Source: Corallibacter vietnamensis (GTDB taxonomy: Bacteria > Bacteroidota > Bacteroidia > Flavobacteriales > Flavobacteriaceae). From it: DNA of 64,000 nucleotides. The translations under genes were made by a program, and so were the position numbers. The stretch covers positions 1,488,001 through 1,552,000 of the forward strand of contig NZ_BAABBI010000001.1 in NCBI RefSeq assembly GCF_039537875.1, given 5' to 3'. The notes under the pieces were generated by a model. That model was not told where the DNA came from, did no database searches, and saw only the letters and a list, made by a program, of their open reading frames with translations. This document shows, one piece after another, positions 51,722 to 60,811 of the stretch (its first letter is position 1; the number at the start of each line of letters is the position of its first letter).

Positions 51722-53107
51722 TTAATCTGTTTTTAATAAGGATTTAACTTGCTGTTTGTTATAAACTTTTGGGAAAAGTTCTTTTAGGATAAAAGCATAT
51801 TCAGGGTTAAAATGTAGGCCGTTTTTTAAATGAAATGAGCCTTTTTCTGTTTCGTTTAGCGTATAGTATAATCCAGCCAATCGGTATTCTATTTCTGCAT
51901 TTTCAGGATAAAATTCAGAAGCTTGTAAAAAATTATATACTGCGGCTTCGGTTTCACCTAACTGTAATAAAATATCACCTCTGGTTAGCCAAGTGTCAAT
52001 CTCATAGTTGCCAAGTTCTAATGCTTTTTTAAAGCCTCGTTCAGCTTCTTCTAGAAAATTTAAACGCTGGTTTATTTTAGCATATAATTTCCAGTAAGTC
52101 ACATTTTCAGCATCTATATTAATCGCTTTATTAATGTAGTAAAGTGATTTTTGAAAATTACGCTGTTTGGTATAGAATTTTGTTATGGCGATCCAACCTT
52201 TATCTAATAAAGGGTCTTCGTGTACTGTTTTGTAGTAATATTGAACGGCTAATTCTTGATTTCCTAATTTCTCATAACATGAGCCAATACGCAAAAGAGC
52301 AAAAGATGTTGGGTCATCAAGTTTTAGAGTGATAGAATAATTTTCAATTGCTTCTTGATATTTTTTTAGCTTTTCTAATACTTTTCCCTTTTCTATATAA
52401 GCACCAATAAACGTGTCATCAGAAATAATTGCAAAATCAAAAGCTGCTAGTGCTTTTTTATAATCTTGTAAGTCGTAATATTGTTTTCCTAATTGGTGCC
52501 AAGCAACTTCACAATATGGGTTGTTGTTAAGGTATGTATTTAGGTATTCTATGGCTTCTTCGGTTTGTTCTAGAAAATCAAAGCAATACATCATGTTGTA
52601 AAGTGCTGAATAGTCTTCTAAATCAGCTTCTAAACACTTCATGAAATATGATTTAGCATCTTCAAACTTATCTAGAAACAAGTATTCCATACCAATTAGA
52701 GAATAAATATCAGACACATCTTCAGTAAGTTCTAATGATTTTTTTAAGACGTTTATAGCCTTTTCATGGTCATCTTTTTTAGATAGAATATTAGCCTTCT
52801 GAATGTATATTTCTTCGTTTTGAGGTTCTAAATCATGCAAGCTGTTAAGTATTTTATCAGCTTGATTTAATTTGTTTTCAAACACAAGAACTTCTACTTG
52901 AAACAATTTTAAATTAGTTGATGTAGGATGTTGTTCTAATCCTAATTTAATGGCTTTTTTAGCTAAAGCTACTTTGCCTTGTGTAAGGTAGTGATGAATT
53001 ATGTTCTCAAATTCTTCAGAGTCAAAAAACAAAATATTATTTGTTTTTAGCATTGACTCAAATTTAGTAAGTGGTAAGTTGTTGTTGTCGTTAGGACTAA
53101 ACTCCAT
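51722..53107 (-). CDS. Cytoplasmic TPR-repeat protein
   Basis: 461 aa from the ATG at 53107; a GTG two codons upstream is less likely. No signal peptide. About eleven tetratricopeptide repeats cover residues 40-440, for example EEIYIQKANILSKKDDHEKA, SDIYSLIGMEYLFLDKFEDA and AWHQLGKQYYDLQDYKKALA. It should be a protein-protein scaffold; partner unknown. It lies 152 nt downstream of the aminotransferase gene and 56 nt upstream of the DUF368 pair on the same strand. Confidence 0.9.
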   Translation of the reverse strand: MEFSPNDNNNLPLTKFESMLKTNNILFFDSEEFENIIHHYLTQGKVALAKKAIKLGLEQHPTSTNLKLFQVEVLVFENKLNQADKILNSLHDLEPQNEEIYIQKANILSKKDDHEKAINVLKKSLELTEDVSDIYSLIGMEYLFLDKFEDAKSYFMKCLEADLEDYSALYNMMYCFDFLEQTEEAIEYLNTYLNNNPYCEVAWHQLGKQYYDLQDYKKALAAFDFAIISDDTFIGAYIEKGKVLEKLKKYQEAIENYSITLKLDDPTSFALLRIGSCYEKLGNQELAVQYYYKTVHEDPLLDKGWIAITKFYTKQRNFQKSLYYINKAINIDAENVTYWKLYAKINQRLNFLEEAERGFKKALELGNYEIDTWLTRGDILLQLGETEAAVYNFLQASEFYPENAEIEYRLAGLYYTLNETEKGSFHLKNGLHFNPEYAFILKELFPKVYNKQQVKSLLKTD

Positions 53108-53259
53108 AAGCACATTTGTATGGTTTACGTATTAAATTTAGTGTTCTAAATGAGTTAAAAACAGCGATTACGGCAAATGTTTTTAACAAAGTAATCAACA
53201 GGTTTGATGTGTCAGGGTGTTGTTTGTTGATTTTCAGTGGTTTCTGGTTTAAAAATAGC

Positions 53260-54435
53260 TTAAAGCGTGTCTAATATATCGGTAATGATTTTGCAACCTT
53301 CTATAAGTTCTTCGTTTGAAATGGTTAGCGGTGGCGTTATTCGTATGGCTTTAGGTTCAAAAAGAAGCCAAAAAAGAATCAATCCGTTGTCTTGAGCTTT
53401 TAATACCACGTTGTTAGTTATATCAGCTGAAGGTGTTAAAGCAGCAAGCATTAATCCTTTTCCTCGTATTTCTGTAATCAATGGATGTTTAAGGTGTTTT
53501 CGTACTAAAGCTTCTTTCTCAATAGCTTGTTGCATTAAATCACTTTCAACAACTTCTTTTAGCGTAGCATAAGCCGCAGCAGCAATAACAGGATGTCCGC
53601 CAAAGGTTGTTATATGACCAAACTTTGGGTTGTCTTGTAGTAAGTCCATAAGTTTTGTAGAGGCTGTAAACGCACCAATAGGCATACCGCCTCCAAGTCC
53701 TTTACCTGAAACTAAAATATCTGGTATGCAGTTGTAGTTTTCAAAACCAAAAAGCTTGCCTGTTCTTCCTACGCCTGGTTGGATTTCATCTAAAATTAAT
53801 AGCGCACCAACTTGGTCACAACGTTTTCTAACATTTTCTAGGTAGTTGTTTTTTGGTTCTATAAAACCTGCTCCACCTTGTATGGTTTCTAAAATAACAC
53901 AAGCTGTTTTTGTGGTGATGTTTTTTAAATCACTATTATCATTGAAAGTAATAAAAGAGACATCAGGCAAAAGAGGTCTAAAAGCTTGTTTTCGTTCTTC
54001 AAAGCCCATAATACTCATAGAACCCATAGTATTGCCATGATAAGCATGCTTTGCGGCAATGATTTGAGAGCGACCTGTAGCTCTTTTTGCAAGCTTTAAA
54101 GCGCCTTCTATAGCTTCTGTGCCAGAGTTTGTTAAGTAGGTTTTATTTAATGATTCTGGTAGGTGTTTAGCTAATAACTTGGCTAGGTTTACAGCAGGTT
54201 CTTGTATGTATTCACCATATACCATGACATGTAAATAGCGGTCTAGTTGCTCTTTTATAGCCGAAACAACTTTAGGGTGTTTATGGCCTAATGTGCATGC
54301 AGATACACCAGCAACAAAATCTAAATAAGCTTTGTTTTTACTGTCGTAAATATAAGATCCGTTTGCGTGAGAGACTTCCATAGCAAGAGGATTCTCTGAT
54401 GTTTGCGCTTGGTATGAGAAAAAATCTGATGTCAT
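53260..54435 (-). CDS. Class III aminotransferase (acetylornithine/aspartate aminotransferase-like)
   Basis: 391 aa. PLP-dependent fold-type I enzyme: PLP phosphate site NSGTEAIEGALKLA, D216 in LILDEIQPGVGRTG, PLP lysine K245 in DILVSGKGLGGGMPIGAF, and TTFGGHPVIAAAA. Family members transaminate omega-amino groups (acetylornithine, 4-aminobutyrate, ornithine). The adjacent genes (OstA-like 5 nt upstream, TPR downstream) give no pathway, so the substrate is open; argD identity is not claimed. Confidence 0.9.
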   Translation of the reverse strand: MTSDFFSYQAQTSENPLAMEVSHANGSYIYDSKNKAYLDFVAGVSACTLGHKHPKVVSAIKEQLDRYLHVMVYGEYIQEPAVNLAKLLAKHLPESLNKTYLTNSGTEAIEGALKLAKRATGRSQIIAAKHAYHGNTMGSMSIMGFEERKQAFRPLLPDVSFITFNDNSDLKNITTKTACVILETIQGGAGFIEPKNNYLENVRKRCDQVGALLILDEIQPGVGRTGKLFGFENYNCIPDILVSGKGLGGGMPIGAFTASTKLMDLLQDNPKFGHITTFGGHPVIAAAAYATLKEVVESDLMQQAIEKEALVRKHLKHPLITEIRGKGLMLAALTPSADITNNVVLKAQDNGLILFWLLFEPKAIRITPPLTISNEELIEGCKIITDILDTL

Positions 54436-54440
54436 TGTAA

Positions 54441-56309
54441 TTAATTGTCTCCTTGTTTTTTAGGAGCTTGTTTTGGAGGATTTACTAATACACCAGAATT
54501 TTTTAAAGAATCTTCTTGAACGCGTTGTTTTTGAATCTCTTTAGGGAGGTTTCTAGAAACTTTATAAGCTTTCTTTTTCTTTTTCTTTTCTTTTAAGCCC
54601 TGTTGCTGTTTTTTGTCTTCCTTTTCGTCTTCATCTTTTTCAGCTTGATCAATACGCTCTATCATAGCCTTGTCAAAGAATTCTTCTTGAGGAACATAGT
54701 CGTCTAGCCCTTTTATGGTAGGAAGGTTTAGAGGTGGGTCATCGCTAAATAAGTCTTCTATACTTTTAGGTCGTTCTTCTTCTCGCCAAACAAAGCCACG
54801 TAGCTTTCTAGCGTTTTTAGGAAGTTCAGATTCTGGATATGTTTTTGCTTCGGCTTCTTTATATCTGTTATATTGATCTATTTCTCCTTCTTCAAAAAAT
54901 ATCGTAATACTTCCTGATTTTGCTTTGTCTATACCAAATAGTTCTTGCTCATCATTACGAGCATAAAAAATAGATTCGGCATTTTTGATGATATCAACCT
55001 GGTTTAAATTATTTTGGTCATCAAACAAGCCTGTAAGACTTTGACCTTTTACTTGATTGTAGCCATCTTCACTAATGGTATCTCTACTAACTATAAATGC
55101 ATTTTCAAAAACAAAAAGGGAATCAATTTTTTCTGTTTCAGGATTAGATTTTATGTGAATAGTGTCTCCAGTCATTTGGTTTTGTAAATTCCATAATACC
55201 GGTGTTCTTTTTTGAGCAAAAGGGTCATTGGATGATAATCGAGCTAGATTAATCATTTGTGTTAAACCGTTTAAGTGATCTACATGCACAGAATCTGCTT
55301 TGCCACTCATGTCAGATTTATACATTTTTACATTTCTAAAAGCTCTTGTGATACGGTGTTCAGGTTTTCCTGTAACCATAAGTGTATCAGCATGCATATA
55401 GATGGAGTCCTTTTCTTGTACGGTAATTGCTAAGGCACGTTTTGTAATAAAAACAGAATCTCGTTCTTTATAAACTTCAGCATAATGTCCTTTTATGACA
55501 CTATTATTAGCTGTGTCTGTTACTTTAATATTGTTTGTGGCCGAAGCAAAACTTCGGTTATTGTCAAAGTACATGCTATCTCCTTCAAAGATGCGGTTGT
55601 CATAATCTATGCGTGTTTTCTTGATGCCATAACCTATTTTGTTTTCGGTATCATAAAAACCTCGCTCGCAGTAGGTTGTGCTCTCGTCTGTGGTGATTGT
55701 AGAAGGGCCATATAAATATGCATAACCGCTTTCTGAATAAAAATCTAATTGGTTTGTATTTATTCTATAATCTGGGTGCACAAGTACAACATCATTTACG
55801 AATTGGTATTTTTTAGCATCCATGTAGTAACGTCCTATGGTACTTGTTATCGTTCCAGAAGAATCTCTAACTACACGACCACCACTTTTGTAAAAAGATT
55901 GTTGCTTGACACGGTCAAAGTAGAGTGTGTCTGTGGTTAAAGTGGAGTTGGGTTCTGTTAAAACAACATCACCACTTGCAAATGCTAATTGTGTTTTTCC
56001 GCTATATTCAGCATACTTTGCGGTCATGTTTATGGTATCTCCTTGTTTCATACTTACATTACCGTATGCTTCAATAAAGTCTTCGTTTGTGTAGAGTAGG
56101 GCTTGATCGCACCACATGTCTACGCCTTCATGCACCACGTGAATTTGACCAGAATCATCTCTTGTCATGGTTTTTATTCCTGGGTTTTTAGCATCATTAA
56201 ACTCTAAAAATCCTGAATATTTTACCTCAATGCGTTTTTGTTCTTGCGCATTAGTCATGGTTGTGAACCATATTAAACAAAGAATACTGTATATGCGTAA
56301 CTGTTTCAA
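54441..56309 (-). CDS. OstA-like (LptA/LptD-related) LPS-transport protein
   Basis: 622 aa. Start is TTG at 56309 by elimination: the signal peptide LRIYSILCLIWFTTMTNAQ follows at once and no ATG precedes it. Residues about 22-440 are OstA/LptA-type beta-jellyroll repeats (VHEGVDMWCDQALLYTNEDFIEAYGNV, YTLTTDTLYFDR-like, TTYCERGFYDTEN), expected to form a periplasmic groove carrying LPS. The C-terminal 120 residues are highly charged with a poly-Lys run (KEKKKKKKAYK) and end QAPKKQGDN. The gene precedes the aminotransferase gene by 5 nt and is separated from purA by a 346-bp gap. Confidence 0.88.
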   Translation of the reverse strand: MKQLRIYSILCLIWFTTMTNAQEQKRIEVKYSGFLEFNDAKNPGIKTMTRDDSGQIHVVHEGVDMWCDQALLYTNEDFIEAYGNVSMKQGDTINMTAKYAEYSGKTQLAFASGDVVLTEPNSTLTTDTLYFDRVKQQSFYKSGGRVVRDSSGTITSTIGRYYMDAKKYQFVNDVVLVHPDYRINTNQLDFYSESGYAYLYGPSTITTDESTTYCERGFYDTENKIGYGIKKTRIDYDNRIFEGDSMYFDNNRSFASATNNIKVTDTANNSVIKGHYAEVYKERDSVFITKRALAITVQEKDSIYMHADTLMVTGKPEHRITRAFRNVKMYKSDMSGKADSVHVDHLNGLTQMINLARLSSNDPFAQKRTPVLWNLQNQMTGDTIHIKSNPETEKIDSLFVFENAFIVSRDTISEDGYNQVKGQSLTGLFDDQNNLNQVDIIKNAESIFYARNDEQELFGIDKAKSGSITIFFEEGEIDQYNRYKEAEAKTYPESELPKNARKLRGFVWREEERPKSIEDLFSDDPPLNLPTIKGLDDYVPQEEFFDKAMIERIDQAEKDEDEKEDKKQQQGLKEKKKKKKAYKVSRNLPKEIQKQRVQEDSLKNSGVLVNPPKQAPKKQGDN

Positions 56310-56655
56310 TAGATGTTGATTTTCAGCAAAAATAATGATTATAATAATCTTTGATTATGGATTATGATTTTTTTAATAGAAAAGCTTATGCGATTGTTGT
56401 TAAGGAGCTGTTTAAGTTTTAGAGAAATACAATTGATTTTCTAGGAGTTTCATGTAAATTTTTGTTGGATATAAATCAAATAATGTATTATATGATTTTG
56501 TTTTAAAGTTTATTTAAGTGAACAAGATTAGGGTTGTGAGATGTTGTATTTAGGGCTTATATAGACAAACCCTGTCATAATATTTTCATGACAGGGTTTG
56601 TGTTATATTGTAATTATGTGATCCCAATCGTTGTTGGGATGCTATAATAGTAGAA
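56310..56655. other. 346-bp gap between purA and OstA-like gene with two hairpins
   Basis: No open frame is supported. A perfect 14-bp stem ACAAACCCTGTCAT/ATGACAGGGTTTGT (56565-56578 with 56588-56601, 9-nt loop) and a 7-bp stem ATCCCAA/TTGGGAT (56621-56627 with 56634-56640) lie within 100 bp of the purA stop. Neither has a clear T tract in the purA direction. The part next to the OstA-like start (56330-56375) is A/T-rich with repeated GATTAT. Confidence 0.7.
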
Positions 56656-57927
56656 CTACCTAAAAATAGTTTGTTTTCTATCAGGGCCAACAGACACTAT
56701 GGTGATAGGAGTTTCAAGTTCTTTTTCTAAAAATGCGATATAATCATTTAATTCTTTAGGCATTTTTGAAGCATCAGACATTTCTGTAAGATCTTCTGAC
56801 CAGCCTTTAAAATCAGTGTAAATTGGTTCTACATTTTCAGGCTCGATGTTGTATGGTAAATGTGTGATAGTTTCACCTTTGTATTTATAGGCTGTACATA
56901 CTTTTAGGGTTTCGAAACCAGAAAGTACATCAGCTTTCATCATCATTAATTGTGTAACACCATTTACTTGGCAAGCATACTTTAAAGCTACTAAATCTAA
57001 CCAACCACAACGACGTGGACGTCCTGTTGTTGCTCCAAATTCGTGACCAACTTTTGCCATAGTAGCACCGTCTTCATCAAATAGTTCTGTTGGGAACGGC
57101 CCAGAACCAACACGTGTTGTGTATGCTTTGAAAATACCAAAAACATCACCAATTCTGTTTGGAGCAATACCTAAACCTGTGCATGCTCCGGCTGCTGTTG
57201 TATTGCTTGATGTTACAAATGGATATGTACCGAAGTCTATGTCTAATAATGAGCCCTGAGCGCCTTCAGCCAAAATGGTTTTTTTGTCTTTTTGAGCTTG
57301 AAAGATATATGCTTCAGAGTCTATAAGTTTTAATGATTTTAAGACTTTAACAGCTTCAAAGAATTCTTTCTCTAACTCGGCTAAATCATACTGTACATCT
57401 ACATCATAGAACGCAATCATGGATTCATGTTTGTCTGCAAGAGCGCGGTATTTTTCTTTCCAGTCAGCCAATTCTAAATCACCTACACGAATACCGTTTC
57501 TTCCGGTTTTATCCATGTAAGTTGGTCCGATACCTTTTAGAGTTGAACCTATTTTTGCTTTTCCTTTTGAAGCCTCACTAGCAGCGTCTAGTAAGCGGTG
57601 TGTAGGTAGTATGATGTGCGCTTTTCTAGAGATAAAAAGGTTTTTTTTGTAATCAACGCCTTGTGCTTCTAGGTTGTCTAGTTCTTTTTTGAAAATGACA
57701 GGATCTATAACAACACCATTTCCTACTAAATTGACTGCGTCGTCATGAAAAATTCCTGAAGGAATGGTATGTAAAACGTGTTTTTTACCATTAAATACTA
57801 GTGTGTGACCAGCGTTAGGCCCACCTTGAAATCTAGCAATAATGTTGTATTTGGAGGTAAGAACATCAACAATTTTTCCTTTGCCTTCGTCTCCCCATTG
57901 TAATCCTAGTAGTAAATCTACTGCCAT
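56656..57927 (-). CDS. purA: Adenylosuccinate synthase
   Basis: 423 aa. First committed step from IMP to AMP. Catalytic D13 and H41 (GLQWGDEGKGKIVD and GGPNAGHTLVF) are in the same positions as in E. coli PurA; the GTP site ends with SVGPDRKQTI, and TTAAGACTGLGIAP, TTGRPRRCGWLDL and TRVGSGPFPTEL are intact. PurA is a known target of ppGpp inhibition; here it is the third gene behind the RSH and Fur genes (11-nt gap to fur). Confidence 0.97.
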   Translation of the reverse strand: MAVDLLLGLQWGDEGKGKIVDVLTSKYNIIARFQGGPNAGHTLVFNGKKHVLHTIPSGIFHDDAVNLVGNGVVIDPVIFKKELDNLEAQGVDYKKNLFISRKAHIILPTHRLLDAASEASKGKAKIGSTLKGIGPTYMDKTGRNGIRVGDLELADWKEKYRALADKHESMIAFYDVDVQYDLAELEKEFFEAVKVLKSLKLIDSEAYIFQAQKDKKTILAEGAQGSLLDIDFGTYPFVTSSNTTAAGACTGLGIAPNRIGDVFGIFKAYTTRVGSGPFPTELFDEDGATMAKVGHEFGATTGRPRRCGWLDLVALKYACQVNGVTQLMMMKADVLSGFETLKVCTAYKYKGETITHLPYNIEPENVEPIYTDFKGWSEDLTEMSDASKMPKELNDYIAFLEKELETPITIVSVGPDRKQTIFR

Positions 57928-57938
57928 TATAAAATATG

Positions 57939-58391
57939 TTATTTAGTTGTTTTTTTGTTGCCGTAAAAGTAAAGTGAGTGGTTTGTGATTTCAATATCAA
58001 AAACTTCTTCAATTGTTTTTTTGATAGATTGTATGCGAGGGTCGCAAAATTCTATCACTTCACCAGTATCAGTTAGAATTACATGGTCGTGTTGTTTGTC
58101 AAAGTAAGATTTCTCATAATGAGCTTGGTTTTGACCAAACTGATGCTTCCTAACTAATCCGCACTCTAAAAGTAGTTCTATAGTATTGTAAAGTGTGGCT
58201 CTACTAACGCGATACTTTTTGTTTTTCATGTTGAGGTATAATGATTCTATATCAAAATGCTCCTCACTATCATAAATTTCTTGAAGAATAGCGTAGCGTT
58301 CCGGTGTTTTTCTATGTCCATTTTCCTCTAGGTAGGCTGTAAAGACATTTTTAACAATTTCCTGGTTTTTTATATCTGTTTTTACACTCAT
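57939..58391 (-). CDS. Fur family transcriptional regulator lacking the structural-zinc Cys pairs
   Basis: 150 aa. Winged-helix N-domain with GHRKTPERYAILQEIYDSEEHFDIESLYLNM and RVSRATLYNTIELLLECGLV, then the metal/dimer region YEKSYFDKQHDHVILTDTGEVIEFCDPRI with the regulatory His residues (HDH). The CxxC pair normally written H-D-H-x-x-C-x-x-C-G is TDTG here, so the first structural zinc pair is missing, and no C-terminal CxxC exists. Fur, PerR or Zur type cannot be decided. It lies 27 nt after the RSH gene and 11 nt before purA. Confidence 0.9.
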   Translation of the reverse strand: MSVKTDIKNQEIVKNVFTAYLEENGHRKTPERYAILQEIYDSEEHFDIESLYLNMKNKKYRVSRATLYNTIELLLECGLVRKHQFGQNQAHYEKSYFDKQHDHVILTDTGEVIEFCDPRIQSIKKTIEEVFDIEITNHSLYFYGNKKTTK

Positions 58392-58401
58392 AATTTCAAT
58401 G

Positions 58402-58409
58402 CAAATTTA
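58402..58409 (-). promoter_or_regulatory. -7-like box before the fur gene
   Basis: TAAATTTG on the minus strand, full TAnnTTTG match in the 27-nt gap between the RSH and fur genes. It could add a promoter inside the operon. No -33 box. Confidence 0.35.
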
Positions 58410-58418
58410 CACTTATTT

Positions 58419-60632
58419 TTAAACTCTGTATACTTTATCTATACCATTAATTTTTTTTAGATTATCCATAAGTTTTTTTAACATGGTATTGTTTTGTACA
58501 ACTACGTTAATTTTACCAGAGAAAACGCCATCATCACTTTCAAAACTGATGCTTTTCATATTGACATGCATGTTTGATGATATGACTTGTGTAATGTTGT
58601 TTACGAGTCCTAAATTATCTATACCAGAGAGTTTTATTTGTGTTGCAAATTCTTGTTGCGAAGAATCAATCCATTTTGCAGTCATGATTCTGTATGCATA
58701 GTTTGATTGTAAACTTACAGCATTAGGGCAGTTTTTTTTATGCACTTTTAGGCCATCGTTTATGGTAAGGAAACCGAATACAGGATCTCCTGGAATTGGA
58801 TTACAGCAATTTGCAAATTTGTAATCTAATTTTTCTTCTTCTTTACCAAAAACTAATTGATCATATTTTGATGTTATTTCATCTTTTTCTAGTTCTTCTT
58901 TTGGAATGGAAGGTTTTCTAGAGATTTTGTTTTTTAAGTAGCTCATAAAGGCATTGCTTCTGGATGAGGCAAAGTCTTTAAGCATGGCATTGTCTATTGT
59001 GCCAACACCAACACGATAAAATAAGTCTAGACTGGTTTTTAGTTTAAAATGATTAACGAGTTGGTTAATAGATTTTTCATCTAAATTTATTTTGAGCTGT
59101 TTTAGTTTACGGCGTAAAATTTCTTTTCCGTCTTCAGCAATTTCTTTTTTATCTTCTTTAAGAGCTGATTTAATTTTGCTTCTAGCACGAGCTGTTGTGG
59201 CATAATCTAGCCAGTTAGGGTTAGGTTTTGCACTTTCAGAGGTTAACACATCAACACGGTCACCGCTTTTTAGAGTATGGCTTAAAGGGACTAGTTTACC
59301 GTTTACTTTAACGCCACGAGTTTTCATGCCTACTTCTGTGTGGATACTAAAAGCAAAATCAAGAGGTGTTGCGCCTTTAGGTAATGATTTTAAATCGCCT
59401 TTTGGGGTGAAAACAAAAATTTCTTTAGAGTAAAGATTTAGTTTGAACTGCTCTACAAAGTCTACAGCATTAGTTTCAGGGCTTTCTAAAGCTTCTTGAA
59501 GTTTTGATATCCAGGAGTCTAAACTGTCGTCATTGTCATTGCCTTCTTTGTATTTGTAGTGTGCTGCATAGCCTTTTTCAGCAATTTCATTCATACGTTC
59601 ACTACGAATTTGTACTTCTACCCAGCGTCCTTTAGGGCCTACAACGGTAATATGAAGAGCCTCGTAGCCTGTTGACTTTGGAGAGGATATCCAATCACGA
59701 AGCCTTGTTGGGTTTGGTCTAAAATGATCTGTAACAATAGAGTAAATTTTCCAAGCAAGGAACTTTTCATTATCAAGATCACTGTTGTAAATAATTCTTA
59801 CCGCAAACTTGTCATATACTTCATCAAAGGTGACACCTTGATTAAGCATTTTTCTGCGTATAGAAAATATAGATTTAGGGCGTCCTTTGATTTCGTAATT
59901 CAGCCTCTCTTTATCTAGAGAGGTTCTGATAACATCACTAAACTCTTTTATATAAGCATCTTGTTCTTCTTTACTTTCTTTAATTTTTGTTAGGATGTCA
60001 TTGTATACTTCAGGTTCTGTGTATTTTAGGCCTAAATCTTCTAGTTCGGTTTTTATATTGTATAAACCTATTCTATGAGCTAATGGTGCATAAATGTAAA
60101 GGGTTTCAGATGCGATTTTTACTTGTTTGTCAGCACGCATAGAGTCCATAGTTTGCATGTTGTGCAACCTGTCAGCAATTTTTATGATTATAACTCTTAC
60201 ATCATCATTGAGTGTAAGTAGCATTTTTCTAAAATTTTCTGCTTGTAGAGAAATATCGGTAGATTTGTTTAGAGAGGAAATTTTTGTAAGTCCATCAACA
60301 ATACGCGCTACAGTTTCACCAAAAAGTTGTTCAATGTCAGAAATAGCATAGTTTTCGTTGTCTTCAACAACATCGTGTAGTAATGCAGCGGCAATAGATG
60401 TTGCGTCAAGTCCAATTTCTTGAGCTACAATTTTAGCCACAGCAATAGGATGGAAAATGTATGCTTCTCCAGATTTTCTTCGTTGTTCGCTGTGTGCATC
60501 TAAAGCGACTTCAAAGGCTTTTCTTATTAGTTTTTTGTCGTCATCAGAAAGCGTTCTATAACTTACTCTAAGGAGCTCTTTGTAGGCTTTGGCAATGGCA
60601 GCGTTCTCTTTTTCTATATCAATTTCTGTCAT
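58419..60632 (-). CDS. Bifunctional (p)ppGpp synthetase/hydrolase, RelA/SpoT homologue
   Basis: 737 aa, long RSH. The HD hydrolase domain has an intact HDVVED at 86-91 after KSGEAYIFHPIAVA; the synthetase domain has FAVRIIYN, GYEALHITVVGPKGRWVEVQIRS and AEKGYAAHYKYK; TGS domain VFTPKGDLKSLPKGATPLDFAFSIH; C-terminal zinc-finger-like/ACT region (CCNPIPGDPVFGF, then LVNNITQVISSNMHVNMKSIS). Makes and degrades the stringent-response alarmone. First gene of an apparent RSH-fur-purA unit. A 179-bp gap separates it from the M48 gene; nothing is seen there. Confidence 0.96.
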   Translation of the reverse strand: MTEIDIEKENAAIAKAYKELLRVSYRTLSDDDKKLIRKAFEVALDAHSEQRRKSGEAYIFHPIAVAKIVAQEIGLDATSIAAALLHDVVEDNENYAISDIEQLFGETVARIVDGLTKISSLNKSTDISLQAENFRKMLLTLNDDVRVIIIKIADRLHNMQTMDSMRADKQVKIASETLYIYAPLAHRIGLYNIKTELEDLGLKYTEPEVYNDILTKIKESKEEQDAYIKEFSDVIRTSLDKERLNYEIKGRPKSIFSIRRKMLNQGVTFDEVYDKFAVRIIYNSDLDNEKFLAWKIYSIVTDHFRPNPTRLRDWISSPKSTGYEALHITVVGPKGRWVEVQIRSERMNEIAEKGYAAHYKYKEGNDNDDSLDSWISKLQEALESPETNAVDFVEQFKLNLYSKEIFVFTPKGDLKSLPKGATPLDFAFSIHTEVGMKTRGVKVNGKLVPLSHTLKSGDRVDVLTSESAKPNPNWLDYATTARARSKIKSALKEDKKEIAEDGKEILRRKLKQLKINLDEKSINQLVNHFKLKTSLDLFYRVGVGTIDNAMLKDFASSRSNAFMSYLKNKISRKPSIPKEELEKDEITSKYDQLVFGKEEEKLDYKFANCCNPIPGDPVFGFLTINDGLKVHKKNCPNAVSLQSNYAYRIMTAKWIDSSQQEFATQIKLSGIDNLGLVNNITQVISSNMHVNMKSISFESDDGVFSGKINVVVQNNTMLKKLMDNLKKINGIDKVYRV

Positions 60633-60811
60633 ATAACTAAAATAAGATAAAGAAACTTAATGAGCAATAGTTTGTTTTGGTTTTTATAGGACTTTTGTAG
60701 AAAATACGTTCCGCATTTATCAGAGAAGTATGTATTAAGCTTTCATAAATTACTTGTTTTTTTACGAAGTATTTTTCTTTGAATTGTATTTGACCATTTT
60801 TTTCAAATAGC

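Noticed and set aside
56355..56400. An upstream start for the OstA-like gene through a run of Ile codons
   Set aside because: It would need an ATT start and adds an Ile run before an already complete signal peptide.
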